Shown: positions 7,429-18,483, counted from the first letter of the stretch. The stretch is 60,657 bases of DNA from Undibacterium sp. (GCA_030645915.1 JAUSNO010000007.1:1-60657); one strand, 5' to 3'. Numbers and translations are program-made. Notes: generated by a model from the sequence alone, not told the origin.

Positions 7429-9221
7429 CTAAGGCCTTCGGACGCCTCTCCACGCCGCACACAATTTTTACCGCTTTGTTTGCCTGCATACATCGCTGCA
7501 TCTGCGCGCTTTAGCAAGCTATAGGCGTCGTGACCGTCTAGTGGCGAAAGCGCGTAGCCAACGGTGATGCCAACACGACAGGTTTGCTCGGATAAGACAA
7601 ATGCATAGTTGAATGATCGCAGCAGTTTTTCGCCAAGCTCCTGCGCTTGATATGCGCTATGCAAGCCTTTCGACATGACGACAAATTCATCGCCACCCAA
7701 ACGTGACATTACGTCGCTGTCACGTAAATTGCTCTGTAAGCGCGCGGCGACTGCGATGAGTAATTCGTCCCCAATGTCATGGCCATATTGATCGTTAACT
7801 TGTTTGAATCCGTCCAGATCGAGCATGTACACAGCGAGAAGTTTTTCTGTCCCCGCATGTTTGATCGCTTCTGATATCGCTGAGTGTAAACTGCGGCGGT
7901 TCGGCAGGCCTGTCAGTGGGTCAGTATGGGCAAGCGAATGCATGCTGTCGCGTTCGCTTCGCGCGTGTTGCATGGCTGTTTGCAGCGCTTTGGTTCTTAG
8001 CCCCAGAACACGCATGAATATCAACATGTCAAATGTGGCACCAAACTGAAATGAATGCATGGTCCAGAAATTGGAGGCGACGCGTCCTTTGATCACTTCA
8101 ATCAGAATTGCAGTAGTTATAAAATATACCGCCCACGCCAAAAGAAAATAGATGCCTACGCTTTCGCCACGGCGTGCTCTTTTAATTGCACCAGGCATTC
8201 CCAAGAGGGCAGGTGCAAGACCGAGTGTGCTGACGATGGCCGTGACAGTCTGGATGTTGATCAAGTCAAAGCAAAAGCAGAGGGCAAAAAAAGTCGTGAG
8301 GCTTGCGCCTATTTTCATGAGTCGGCTAAGCCACGGCTTCATATCTGGCCCGGCCAGGGCCTGCTCTATGAATAAAAATGAACCTGTCGCCGCGATGAGT
8401 GCGGATAAACCTCCTGCATGCAGTTCCATCCATGGATTGCTATGCCAGACATACTGGGCGCCGATGCCAAATTGCAGCAGTGAAAATAGCAGGCTGCCGG
8501 AAATCAGGATCGCGTACTTGACGAATAGATGTTCACGTAGAGTAATCCATTGCGCCAGGCTATATACCAGCAGCGAAAGTGCCAGTCCGGTAAGCAAACC
8601 CTGCAGCATTTGTTCATCTAGCGCTTTGGCATGAAACGCGGCTATCTTGGTAAAGGTGATCGGTAATATCATCGCGCCGATGTTTTCAATGCGCAGATAC
8701 ATGTCGTAATTGGTACCGGGTTTTAGTCTTAATCCTAGGGAGAGCGTACGGCTGTGGATTGGCCGACTTTCGTATGCCTGTAAATTGCCGATAGTATTTT
8801 TTTCCACGACCAGATTATTGGCGACGACATAAATATCCATACGATTGATGACCGGATAGGCCGCATCAAACACCCAAAGGCCATTGCTTTCCGGAGAAAC
8901 GGAAAAGGGGATGCGTAACCATACGGCATCCGAGCGCATTCCTAAGGTTCCATAGGCAGTTTCCGGCGGTTTGAATTTATCTTTTGAGTCGAGAATGTGA
9001 TCGATGCCGAGATTTTTTTCTGGATCGGCAAGTATCGTGACAGCGGGCCAGAGTTGAATTAACGGGGTCGTATCGTCGAGAACAACTGGTCCTGTCCCGG
9101 AGATCGCCAACGACGGCAAACCAAGTAAAAAAATACTTGTGGCGAAGAGAATGCACAAGTTAAAAAAACGATGTGCATGACGAAAAATACGGCAGAAGAA
9201 TGAAAAAAAACTGGATATCAT
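7425..9221 (-). CDS. Membrane diguanylate cyclase (7TMR-DISM-GGDEF)
   Basis: Predicted to make cyclic di-GMP from two GTP. Taken from the ATG at 9221 it has about 598 residues: a signal/anchor segment ending LLGLPSLAISGTG, a periplasmic DISMED2-type sensory domain, and about seven transmembrane helices (7TMR-DISM). A short coiled linker leads to a GGDEF domain whose active-site motif is LGGDEFVVM, preceded by DPLTGLPNRRSLH. DISMED2 domains are thought to bind extracellular carbohydrate-like ligands. The frame extends upstream to a TTG at 9311, which I consider less likely. The last four bases overlap the convergent DTW gene. Confidence 0.88.
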   Translation of the reverse strand: MISSFFSFFCRIFRHAHRFFNLCILFATSIFLLGLPSLAISGTGPVVLDDTTPLIQLWPAVTILADPEKNLGIDHILDSKDKFKPPETAYGTLGMRSDAVWLRIPFSVSPESNGLWVFDAAYPVINRMDIYVVANNLVVEKNTIGNLQAYESRPIHSRTLSLGLRLKPGTNYDMYLRIENIGAMILPITFTKIAAFHAKALDEQMLQGLLTGLALSLLVYSLAQWITLREHLFVKYAILISGSLLFSLLQFGIGAQYVWHSNPWMELHAGGLSALIAATGSFLFIEQALAGPDMKPWLSRLMKIGASLTTFFALCFCFDLINIQTVTAIVSTLGLAPALLGMPGAIKRARRGESVGIYFLLAWAVYFITTAILIEVIKGRVASNFWTMHSFQFGATFDMLIFMRVLGLRTKALQTAMQHARSERDSMHSLAHTDPLTGLPNRRSLHSAISEAIKHAGTEKLLAVYMLDLDGFKQVNDQYGHDIGDELLIAVAARLQSNLRDSDVMSRLGGDEFVVMSKGLHSAYQAQELGEKLLRSFNYAFVLSEQTCRVGITVGYALSPLDGHDAYSLLKRADAAMYAGKQSGKNCVRRGEASEGLS

Positions 9222-9542
9222 GAAACGATTGCTTGACCTTGCATTGGGTGAAAAGTGTTGAGTGAACAAAAATGATTTAGAAGTATCGTTTTTCGTATGT
9301 TTTTCTGTCAAGGCGCATTTGGATGAATTCAGGGTTTCTTCGGATTAAGTCGTAAAATTTTTTGTGAATGTTTCATTTTAGGCGAATTTAATGCTTGTTT
9401 AGCCATTTTTTTGTAGATGTTATTGTTACTTAATTGGTAAGCTTCAATTTTTATCATCGTCACCTCTCATGCGACACTTTGATGGGATGCGAAAAAGTGC
9501 CTGCTATCCAACCGGAGCATTTACCCTGCATTTACCCCGCAT
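9222..9542. other. AT-rich intergenic region
   Basis: I see no gene here. It contains the probable promoter of the diguanylate cyclase gene (transcribed leftward). At its right end are three near-identical 11-bp units (GCATTTACCCY, 9517-9547) that run into the stop codon of the next gene. Confidence 0.6.
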
Positions 9543-11798
9543 TTACCTTTTTGTTGGTGGATTCCATTCGCCACTGGTAGTCATTTTATCTTCAAGTGCG
9601 TTTAGCCATTGAGGTGCTTTCGGGTCATCGCTCCATGTGGTCATCATGCTGTTGACGCCATTGAGCAAGTGCTCGGGTAATTTGAGCGGACGGCTCTGGT
9701 CCATCAGTATCTTGCTCATGAAATGGTAGCCCAGCACACGGGTGATCAATCGCGCTATGGAAAATTCAGGGAACAGCAAGCGCGCAATGCTATCTATGCC
9801 TCTGGTGATGAGCATGAAAAGTGCAAACACGATTTTTGATAGCCACGAGACGCGGCCGGTTACGCCGATATCACTGGCATTTGCAGCACCGCACAAGTAA
9901 CGCGTCAATAAAACAGGGAAAGGTTTGATGAGGTGAAACGGAATTGCTTGTTCCATCGTATTCATCAAGGCCGCACCCAAGGCAGGGCGGTGGTCCGGGA
10001 TGGCTGGATCGGCACGGCCGCGGGTTTGCATTTGTGCAAACAGGATTTCTGCCTGCCCCATCGTATCTGCCATCAGCTCACGTCGTATTCCCAAAACATG
10101 CCCAACCACGTTCCATGTGTGCAGATAGGCTTCCTCGTCATTGTGTCGCAAACCTAGTCCAAGTTTGCGCATGCTACGTAAAAAGATGTACCCGAAAGTC
10201 AGTAAGGTATAGGCAAGCTCTTCCTGATTGCAGGGCAGGCCATCTTCACCTAATTTCCAGCCATGGGAATACAGTGACTCGACCATGCTGTCAGCGTTCG
10301 TCAACGGCAATGGCGGTAAAATGCCAGCACCTTCGACATGACGTTGATCGCCCAAGGTTTGCAGCGCATCGTCGGGGCTGCTGCGCAATATCAAATGACG
10401 AATCGTTGCGTGGATCAGGCGTACTTTAAGTATTTGCGCAAGGCCGCTACCGTCAGGCTGGCACAGGCCGCCTTTCATCATCACCGGAAAAATCATCGCG
10501 GCAGTGGCACGTATCCGATATTCGGTATGTTTTTCCAACTGGCCTGCCACATGCAGTACTGCGGATAGATCCGGTATGACGTAACACTCGGGTAGGCTAG
10601 AGCAAAACAGTAGCGAGCACGATAGCGCGCCATACTCCATAAATAAGGTTTCTGACCGTTCAATCTTGGCGCGGTCTGCCCATGACGGCAAGACTTGTCC
10701 CGCTTGTAAATATTGTTGCAAAGGCAGGCGGATGTCCGGCGGTAAGCTTGCATCGGCCGGCTGCCAATTGACCAGACTTTGATTGGTCTTCCACTGATCA
10801 AATTGTTGATTGACCAGTGCGATTTTTTTCCAGCGGTGAAGCAGATCTGCCGGGGTGCCAGTATCGCTCCATGGACCAAGAATGCGTGCAATCGTGGTAT
10901 CTGCCAGCGGGTCTGCCAGGTATTGCATCTGTTCGAGGCGTGCGCCAGAAATACTCGCCGATTCCCTGCCTGGCTGTATACCGGGGTTTGCCAGAGGTGC
11001 CCAGCGCCACCATCCCGCCATGGCGCACAGTAAGGGAATGCCCATCGCAAATAGGGCAATGGTGCGCAATTCCACCGGATTGCTGATACACATCTGGAAC
11101 ACCATCGACAACGCATAAATCGAGATCGGCAACAGCACGTGCCATTTAGCGAAGCCAGCGGTAGCCTGACAATTTTGTTTGCGTGTTGAAAGATGAAAGC
11201 TAAAGATAATCATGAAAGCGACAAACACCCAGCCAAAGAACCCCTGCAATGTTTCGCCAAACCACCAGCCATCCTTCTTGGTCATGATCCAGGCACCAAG
11301 CTGGAATACCATGTAGGGATCCGCAGCCAGATCGTAAGCGGTGACGATTGCCGCAGCGAGGAAAGAGATAAATAAGGCGGTCGATAGCGTATTCGACGCT
11401 GGTACTGAGCAACCGGTAGGATTTTGCCATACGATCAAATTGCTCATCAGGTAGCCGATGTAGCAAAGTGTAAACCACATCAAAGGAATGATCATAGGTA
11501 CATCGCCCAGCTGCCATCCAAGCACATCCGTATATACATAGCTGCCGAAGAACCAGCCGCGAGACGCGCCCATGTGCTCGGCAAACCATCCGAAGGTCAC
11601 CGCAATAATGACAAACTTGAGCGCGCCTTTGGCGCCGAGCAGGTGGATCGCATTCACCCAGCAAAGCGCAAACATCAGTATCGAGCTGATGACCAGTGCA
11701 AGCGTGGTGTCGTTTTGGCTGCGTATCGCCATGATCAACAGAACGGCCGCGAATAAGGTGTAACTCAGTTTTGGGATGGCGCTGAGGATGGATTTCAT
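9543..11798 (-). CDS. Fusion protein: CruF-like carotenoid domain + MpaB-like oxygenase domain
   Basis: A 751-residue two-part protein. Residues about 1-270 form seven or eight membrane helices with the DUF422/CruF-like pattern GWFAEHMGASRGWFFGSYVYTD, followed by MWFTLCYIGYLMSNL and AYDLAADP, as in carotenoid biosynthesis (1',2'-hydratase) proteins. Residues about 290-750 resemble the MpaB/DUF2236 (latex-clearing-protein-like) haem oxygenase fold. Features there include DPLADTTIARILGPW, MEYGALSCSLLFCSSLPECY, an RLIHATIRHLIL helix with the expected conserved His, and THxxVGHVLGI-like HTWNVVGHVLGIRREL. Such proteins may cleave or oxidise isoprenoids. The fusion would place an isoprenoid-type oxygenase on a carotenoid-type membrane domain. 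No crt genes lie nearby. Function is inferred. Confidence 0.7.
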   Translation of the reverse strand: MKSILSAIPKLSYTLFAAVLLIMAIRSQNDTTLALVISSILMFALCWVNAIHLLGAKGALKFVIIAVTFGWFAEHMGASRGWFFGSYVYTDVLGWQLGDVPMIIPLMWFTLCYIGYLMSNLIVWQNPTGCSVPASNTLSTALFISFLAAAIVTAYDLAADPYMVFQLGAWIMTKKDGWWFGETLQGFFGWVFVAFMIIFSFHLSTRKQNCQATAGFAKWHVLLPISIYALSMVFQMCISNPVELRTIALFAMGIPLLCAMAGWWRWAPLANPGIQPGRESASISGARLEQMQYLADPLADTTIARILGPWSDTGTPADLLHRWKKIALVNQQFDQWKTNQSLVNWQPADASLPPDIRLPLQQYLQAGQVLPSWADRAKIERSETLFMEYGALSCSLLFCSSLPECYVIPDLSAVLHVAGQLEKHTEYRIRATAAMIFPVMMKGGLCQPDGSGLAQILKVRLIHATIRHLILRSSPDDALQTLGDQRHVEGAGILPPLPLTNADSMVESLYSHGWKLGEDGLPCNQEELAYTLLTFGYIFLRSMRKLGLGLRHNDEEAYLHTWNVVGHVLGIRRELMADTMGQAEILFAQMQTRGRADPAIPDHRPALGAALMNTMEQAIPFHLIKPFPVLLTRYLCGAANASDIGVTGRVSWLSKIVFALFMLITRGIDSIARLLFPEFSIARLITRVLGYHFMSKILMDQSRPLKLPEHLLNGVNSMMTTWSDDPKAPQWLNALEDKMTTSGEWNPPTKR

Positions 11799-11837
11799 TC
11801 GAGCCCGTTTGCGATAAGAAAGAAGAGAATAAAAGTA

Positions 11838-11863
11838 AGCCCGGCAGTCAATCCTGCCGGGCT
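11838..11863 (-). terminator. Rho-independent terminator after the first OPT gene
   Basis: A 10-bp perfect stem (AGCCCGGCAG/CTGCCGGGCT, loop of 6) is followed on the minus strand by a T-rich run (TACTTTTATTCTCTT). It separates the OPT transporter from the fusion gene downstream of it. Confidence 0.85.
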
Positions 11864-11904
11864 CACCATAAAACGACTAGCATGAAAGCGCTGAATAAAA
11901 ATGT

Positions 11905-13890
11905 TTAGAGCAAGACGATAATGATGGCATTGCCGATACCGACCAGTGCGGCACCGGAGATTAGCCCGGCCGCGATAGGCTCACAGCCCTCGACCCAGAA
12001 ATCATGACCGCTGCTGCCTTTGACTGGATTGCGGCGCCCCATCCACCAGAACATCATTGCCCCCACCCACATGGCAAGACAGGCCTCGGGTGGCAGTACC
12101 ACACCCAATCCAATGGATACTGCCGATAGAGGGAAGCGGCCTTTGGTCACAATACGGGCAACTTCAATGGCGAGCGCGCATATCGATGCCACTACCATGG
12201 AGATGATTGCCGATGTATGCAAACTGCTGACACCTTTGGCGATCAGGTCGGCAACGCCTTTCCACTGGACTGCCGCGGGGAAGGCGAACTGTTCAGTCAG
12301 GATAGTGGCAGTAGAGCGCAGACCGTTGGCATCCGCCGGTAAAAATAATAAATAGTAGAGTGGGATGCATGCCAGTGCACCGGCGAAAATGCCGATCACG
12401 TGGCCAATGGCTTGCTGACGCGGTTTTGCACCCAGCATATAACCGGGCTTAATGTCAGACAGTAAACTCGATGCGTTCATGGCGATTTCTGCCGTCATAC
12501 CCGCCGGAATCAAGTTGCTTGCCGGATTAGTATGGTCAACTGCGCCTACAGAAAATTGCGTGATTTTTGCCAGTGCGCCCTGCGGTACCCAGGATGTGAG
12601 CGCCATTGAATTTACGGCAATCACGGTCAGAATAAAAATCAGAGGCAGTGAAATGAATGACAACAGCCAGGGTACGCCAAAAAATTCATGCGTCACCGCT
12701 GCACCCAATACCGCAAAAATCGGTACGCCAACGTAGGAAATCCATAAAGGCACTTCAATGTCACGCAATACATCAGGGCCGGCGATTACGTCAGTTTTCT
12801 TTTTCGTGAATGATTTAATGGCATTGGTAAAAATTTCCGGTTTGGCGAGCAAACCTACCATTGCGCCAACCACCATCATGGCGACACCCCACCAGAGCGA
12901 CCATTGATTGACTATTTCGGAGCGGGAGAGCGCAACAATCGCGCCACTGGCAGAAACACGGGGAGCGATGTCACCTCGACCAATCATGATGGGCGCGAGG
13001 ATCACAAAATTAATGAAGGCACCCAACAGTACACTGGACGCGACACGAATACCCATCAGGCCACCGACACCTAGCATGGCTGCATCGAGTGTCAGGCGCA
13101 GACCTAAAGTGCGGAAATCAACCCCCAGAATTTTGGGAATCCACAGATCATATTTGACTGCTGCCGTGTAGTAGTAGGTATCCAGGCGCTCCTGCAGATT
13201 CCAGGCTTCCGTCATGCCCGCCCATTTATCCATGCGCAGAATCTTGATCTGGATGAGCTTCATCCAGCCATCGCTGACGATCATTTGATAAAGGCCGGTA
13301 AAGAGCGCTGTCATTGCCAACAAACGTGCCTTGTACATGCCGGTTGCCGCTTCTCCGGTATATAGCGCATCAAGCACCACGCCGGCAGCGCGACCTTCGG
13401 GGAAGGGTAATTGATCTTCATTGATGAAGCGCCGTTTCATCGGGAACGCAATCAGTACGCCAAGGATGGCGACCACCACCATCCAGATCAGCATCTGCCA
13501 CCAGGGAATGATGGTGCCCGTCACCAGCATAAAAGCGGTAAGGCTCGACATCATCGGCGATGTCATATAGCCCGCCGCAGTAGCGATGGATTGCGAAGAG
13601 TTATTTTCCAGTATGGTGAAATCAGAGGCGATGCCGGCACTATGCATCATTTTGAACATGGCGAATGCCAGAATGACCGAGGTCAGATTGACGCCTATGC
13701 CTATGCCTGTTTTGGCACCGACGTAGAGCGCCGTTGCCGAAAGTATGCCACCGAGTAAAAAGCCGGTGATGGCGGAACGCAACGTTAATTGCGCCATGGT
13801 GCCGCGGTAGATATTCGTCAGCCACCACTCGTCCTTTTGGGCGCGAGTCCAGCTACTGGTCTGCTCGTCTGTTAATTGTTGCAGCGCCAT
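11905..13890 (-). CDS. OPT-family oligopeptide transporter (paralogue 1)
   Basis: A 661-residue inner-membrane protein with about 15 hydrophobic segments, of the bacterial oligopeptide transporter (OPT) family, thought to be proton-coupled importers of small peptides or metal-chelator complexes. Family-type stretches include PFPEGRAAGVVLDALYTG, the LLSDIKPGYMLGAKPRQQ loop, and the C-terminal FWVEGCEPIAAGLISGAALVGIGNAIIIVLL. The start ATG is preceded by GGAGA at good spacing. It is the nearest relative of the next gene upstream. The two proteins align end to end and form a tandem duplication. Confidence 0.93.
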   Translation of the reverse strand: MALQQLTDEQTSSWTRAQKDEWWLTNIYRGTMAQLTLRSAITGFLLGGILSATALYVGAKTGIGIGVNLTSVILAFAMFKMMHSAGIASDFTILENNSSQSIATAAGYMTSPMMSSLTAFMLVTGTIIPWWQMLIWMVVVAILGVLIAFPMKRRFINEDQLPFPEGRAAGVVLDALYTGEAATGMYKARLLAMTALFTGLYQMIVSDGWMKLIQIKILRMDKWAGMTEAWNLQERLDTYYYTAAVKYDLWIPKILGVDFRTLGLRLTLDAAMLGVGGLMGIRVASSVLLGAFINFVILAPIMIGRGDIAPRVSASGAIVALSRSEIVNQWSLWWGVAMMVVGAMVGLLAKPEIFTNAIKSFTKKKTDVIAGPDVLRDIEVPLWISYVGVPIFAVLGAAVTHEFFGVPWLLSFISLPLIFILTVIAVNSMALTSWVPQGALAKITQFSVGAVDHTNPASNLIPAGMTAEIAMNASSLLSDIKPGYMLGAKPRQQAIGHVIGIFAGALACIPLYYLLFLPADANGLRSTATILTEQFAFPAAVQWKGVADLIAKGVSSLHTSAIISMVVASICALAIEVARIVTKGRFPLSAVSIGLGVVLPPEACLAMWVGAMMFWWMGRRNPVKGSSGHDFWVEGCEPIAAGLISGAALVGIGNAIIIVLL

Positions 13891-13956
13891 GTTGTCTCCA
13901 TATTTTTCATTTATTGATCATTTTTAATTGGTGCAATTTACCGGTCAGGTGCGGCA

Positions 13957-13985
13957 GTATCTTAGCCCTTACCGCAAGCTGTCAA
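13957..13985 (-). promoter_or_regulatory. Promoter of OPT gene 1
   Basis: Read on the minus strand: TTGACA at 13980-13985, a 17-bp spacer, and AGATAC at 13957-13962 (overlapping TAAGAT). The 21 bases 13945-13965 covering the -10 region are identical to those in front of the second OPT gene. Confidence 0.65.
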
Positions 13986-14080
13986 GACGGGTAATGAAAA
14001 TACGGGTTTTCGTGGATTTTTGTTGGATTTGGATTGATTTTATATGCCCGAACGATCCGCCAGCGTCGGAGTAAATAGCA

Positions 14081-14106
14081 ATGCCCGGCAAAATATCGCC
14101 TGGCAT
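14081..14106 (-). terminator. Hairpin after the second OPT gene
   Basis: ATGCC-c-GGC and GCC-t-GGCAT form a stem with one mismatch and an 8-base loop, 27 bp past the stop of the upstream transporter gene. The T-run is weak, so termination here may be partial and read-through into OPT gene 1 is possible. Confidence 0.5.
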
Positions 14107-14133
14107 CGTTATTTTTCTGTTTGCTGTTTCGGA

Positions 14134-16116
14134 TTACATCAACACATTGATGATGGCATTACCAATGCCGACCAGCGCTGCACCTGAAATGAGCCCGGCG
14201 CAAATCGGTTCGCAGCCAGCTACCCAGAATTCATGCCCTTTAGTGCCTTCTTCCTGATGGCGACGACCCATCCACCAAAATATCAGCGCACCCAACCACA
14301 TCGCAAGACATGACTCTGCCGGCAAGACCACGCCAAGACCGATCGATACCGACGATAGTGGGAAGCGGCCTTTGGTGAAGATGCGTGCAAGCTCTATGCA
14401 CAGCGCGGCCACGGCAGCCACTGCCATGGCGATGATAGCCGTGGTCGGCAAGCTGCTGATTCCTTTGGAAATCAAATCTGCCACGCCTTTCCATTGCATG
14501 GCGGACGGCATGGCAAACTGGTCTGAAACAATCGTGGCGGTTGAACGGATGCCATCTGCATCAGGCGGTAAGAAGAGCAGGTAATACAGCGGCACTACCG
14601 ACAGTGCACCTGCCAGAATGCCGACCACATGACCGATTGCCTGTTGCCGTGGCTTGGCGCCGAGCATATAGCCGGCCTTGATATCCGACAGCAAAGTAGA
14701 GGCGTTGGCGGCCACTTCCGCCGTCAATCCAGCCGGGATCAGATTGCTGGCGGGGTTGGTACTATCGATCGTGCCCATGCTAAATTGGGTGATCTTGGCC
14801 AGGGTGCTGGTCGGCGTCCAGGAGGTGAGCGCCATGGAATTGACGCAAATGACAGTCAATACCAGGATCAAGGGTAAAGAGATGAATGACAGCAGCCAGG
14901 GCACGCCGAAGAAGGCATGCGTAGTCCATGCGCCCAGCACACTAAAAATGGGTACGCCGACATAAGAAATCCATAAAGGCACTTCAATGTCTCCCAGTAA
15001 TTGCGCCTCTTTTTCTGCCTGAGTCTTTTTGTTGAACATGGTTAAAATGCCCGTAAAAATTTCAGGCTTGGCGGCCAGACTGACCAGGGAGCCAACCACC
15101 ATCATCGACACTGCCCACCATAATGACCACTGGTTGACGATCTCGACGCGGGAAATCGGAATGATTTTGCCGGCGGCTGAGACACGCTCAACGATATCGC
15201 CACGCTCTATCATCCATGGCGCCAGCCAGACGAAATTGATGACTGTGCCTAAAATAATGCTGGAGGCAACGCGTATGCCCATCAGGCCACCTACGCCCAG
15301 CATCGCGGCATCAAGTGAAAATCGCAGACCCAGAGCGCGGAAATCAGTGCCCAGGATTTTTGGAATCAGCAGCTCATACTTGACAGCGGCCGTGTAGTAA
15401 TAAGTGTCCAGGCGCTCATGCAGGTGCCAGGCTTGCTGCATGTCTGTCCATTTGTCCAGGCGCAAGATCTTGAACTGGATGAATTTCATCCAGCCATCGC
15501 TGATAATCATTTGGTACAGCCCTGTCAGCATCGCAGTGGTGGCCAGAAGACGGGCCTTGAACATGCCGCTGTCCGCATCGCCATTGTAGAGCGAGTCGAG
15601 CACCACGCCGCAGGCGCGGCCTTCAGGAAAAGGCAACTGGTCTTCGTTGATGAAGCGGCGCTTTAGCGGAAACGCAATCAATACGCCAAGAATGGAGCCG
15701 ACCGCCATCCAGATCATCATCTGCCACCAGGGAATGATGATACCGGTCACCAGCATGTAAGCAGACAGGCTGGCGATGATAGGCGAGACCATGTAGCCGG
15801 AAGCGGTGGCGATCGATTGGGTGCAGTTGTTTTCCAGCATGGTGAAGTCAGATGCAATGCCTGCGCTATGCATGAGCTTGAATGCCGCAAATGCCAGAAT
15901 CACCGAGGTAAGCCCAACGCCAATGGTGATGCCGGTCTTGCCAGCAATATACAAGGCTGTGGCGGACAGTATTCCGCCAAGCAGAAAACCGGTGACAGTG
16001 GCGCGTAGGGTCAGCTGAGCCATATCGCCACGATAAATATTCGCCAGCCACCACGCATCTTTTTCAGTGCGGGTCCAGGTGCTGATCTGTTCATCTGATA
16101 ATTGATGCAACGCCAT
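14134..16116 (-). CDS. OPT-family oligopeptide transporter (paralogue 2)
   Basis: A 660-residue member of the same OPT family as its downstream neighbour, with the same N-terminus (MALHQLSDEQISTWTR against MALQQLTDEQTSSWTR) and C-terminus. The open frame runs upstream to 16170, but the ATG at 16116 has GGAGA at proper spacing and matches the paralogue's start. Divergence between the copies concentrates in the loop around the TKKKTDVIAGP/NKKTQAEKEAQ segment, so substrate preference may differ. Each copy has its own promoter. Confidence 0.93.
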   Translation of the reverse strand: MALHQLSDEQISTWTRTEKDAWWLANIYRGDMAQLTLRATVTGFLLGGILSATALYIAGKTGITIGVGLTSVILAFAAFKLMHSAGIASDFTMLENNCTQSIATASGYMVSPIIASLSAYMLVTGIIIPWWQMMIWMAVGSILGVLIAFPLKRRFINEDQLPFPEGRACGVVLDSLYNGDADSGMFKARLLATTAMLTGLYQMIISDGWMKFIQFKILRLDKWTDMQQAWHLHERLDTYYYTAAVKYELLIPKILGTDFRALGLRFSLDAAMLGVGGLMGIRVASSIILGTVINFVWLAPWMIERGDIVERVSAAGKIIPISRVEIVNQWSLWWAVSMMVVGSLVSLAAKPEIFTGILTMFNKKTQAEKEAQLLGDIEVPLWISYVGVPIFSVLGAWTTHAFFGVPWLLSFISLPLILVLTVICVNSMALTSWTPTSTLAKITQFSMGTIDSTNPASNLIPAGLTAEVAANASTLLSDIKAGYMLGAKPRQQAIGHVVGILAGALSVVPLYYLLFLPPDADGIRSTATIVSDQFAMPSAMQWKGVADLISKGISSLPTTAIIAMAVAAVAALCIELARIFTKGRFPLSSVSIGLGVVLPAESCLAMWLGALIFWWMGRRHQEEGTKGHEFWVAGCEPICAGLISGAALVGIGNAIINVLM

Positions 16117-16181
16117 ACTATCTCCAAAATTGTTTTTATGGACCGGATGAGCATTTGGTAAACGCTTCATCAGGTGCGGCA

Positions 16182-16210
16182 GTATCTTAGTTCTCTGCGT
16201 AGATTGTCAA
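16182..16210 (-). promoter_or_regulatory. Promoter of OPT gene 2
   Basis: On the minus strand TTGACA (16205-16210), a 17-bp spacer and AGATAC (16182-16187). The spacer sequences differ between the two OPT promoters, while the 21 bases around the -10 element are identical. Confidence 0.65.
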
Positions 16211-16256
16211 CCGACTTGCGTTGATATTGCGTGCCTGTCGTTTTTTGGATGTCGCA

Positions 16257-16292
16257 ATAAAAAAGCCCCGCAACCGAAGTTGCGGGGCTTTC
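16257..16292 (-). terminator. Terminator of groESL
   Basis: A 12-bp perfect stem (AAGCCCCGCAAC/GTTGCGGGGCTT) with a 4-base loop and a T-run on the minus strand. It ends the groES-groEL transcript and insulates it from the OPT gene downstream. Confidence 0.93.
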
Positions 16293-16317
16293 ATTTAACG
16301 CTTTGTCGGCAGACAAA

Positions 16318-17991
<1,674 letters not shown>

Positions 17992-18000
17992 TTAAGTAAA

Positions 18001-18291
18001 TTACTTCTGAACGATAGCGAAAACGTCTTCTTCGCGCATCACCAGAACTTCGTTGCCGTCAACTTTGACAGCCTGACCAGAATATTTGCCGAACAATACG
18101 CGGTCACCGACTTTAACTTCCAATGGGCGTACTTTGCCGTCTTCCAGCATTTTGCCTTGACCAACTGCTAATACTTCACCTTGATCTGGCTTTTCAGCTG
18201 CTGCGTCAGGCAACACGATACCGGATGCTGTTTTTGTTTCTTGATCAAGACGTTTAACGATGATGCGGTCGTACAGGGGACGAAGATTCAT
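18001..18291 (-). CDS. groES: Co-chaperonin GroES
   Basis: A 96-residue heptameric lid of the GroEL chamber. It starts [15 protein letters not shown], has the mobile loop around [17 protein letters not shown] sequence ([15 protein letters not shown]) and ends [10 protein letters not shown]. The frame is open to 18357, but the ATG at 18291 has AAGGAG seven bases upstream and matches the family start. Confidence 0.98.
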   Translation of the reverse strand: MNLRPLYDRIIVKRLDQETKTASGIVLPDAAAEKPDQGEVLAVGQGKMLEDGKVRPLEVKVGDRVLFGKYSGQAVKVDGNEVLVMREEDVFAIVQK

Positions 18292-18427
18292 ACTAACTCC
18301 TTTAAAATTACGATGAGTAATGGTGCAACTTAAATGGTGATACTGATGGTGATACAAATTTACTGTGTCAAGCCTTTTGCAAAATTTGCATTTTCACATG
18401 GAAAATCTGTAGCTAAGAGAGTCGCTG

Positions 18428-18454
18428 TTAGCACTCTCTGTGCTTGAGTGCTAA
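18428..18454. promoter_or_regulatory. CIRCE operator (HrcA site)
   Basis: TTAGCACTC at 18428-18436, a 9-bp spacer, and GAGTGCTAA at 18446-18454: a perfect match to the CIRCE inverted repeat bound by the HrcA repressor. It lies immediately downstream of the -10 element of the groESL promoter. Confidence 0.97.
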
Positions 18455-18483
18455 TTATATGGGCGGGTTGGCACTTTTTCAAG
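18454..18483 (-). promoter_or_regulatory. Overlapping sigma-70 and sigma-32 promoter motifs of groESL
   Basis: On the minus strand, TTGAAA (18477-18482) and TATAAT (18454-18459) are 17 bp apart, a strong housekeeping promoter. The same bases read CTTGAAA-N13-CCCATAT, close to the heat-shock sigma-32 consensus. The groESL operon could therefore be under both positive (sigma-32) and negative (HrcA) heat-shock control. Confidence 0.8.

Noticed and set aside
14134..14494. Separate small gene antisense or out of frame at the end of OPT gene 2
   Set aside because: It lies wholly within the transporter coding region in another frame and has no ribosome site.
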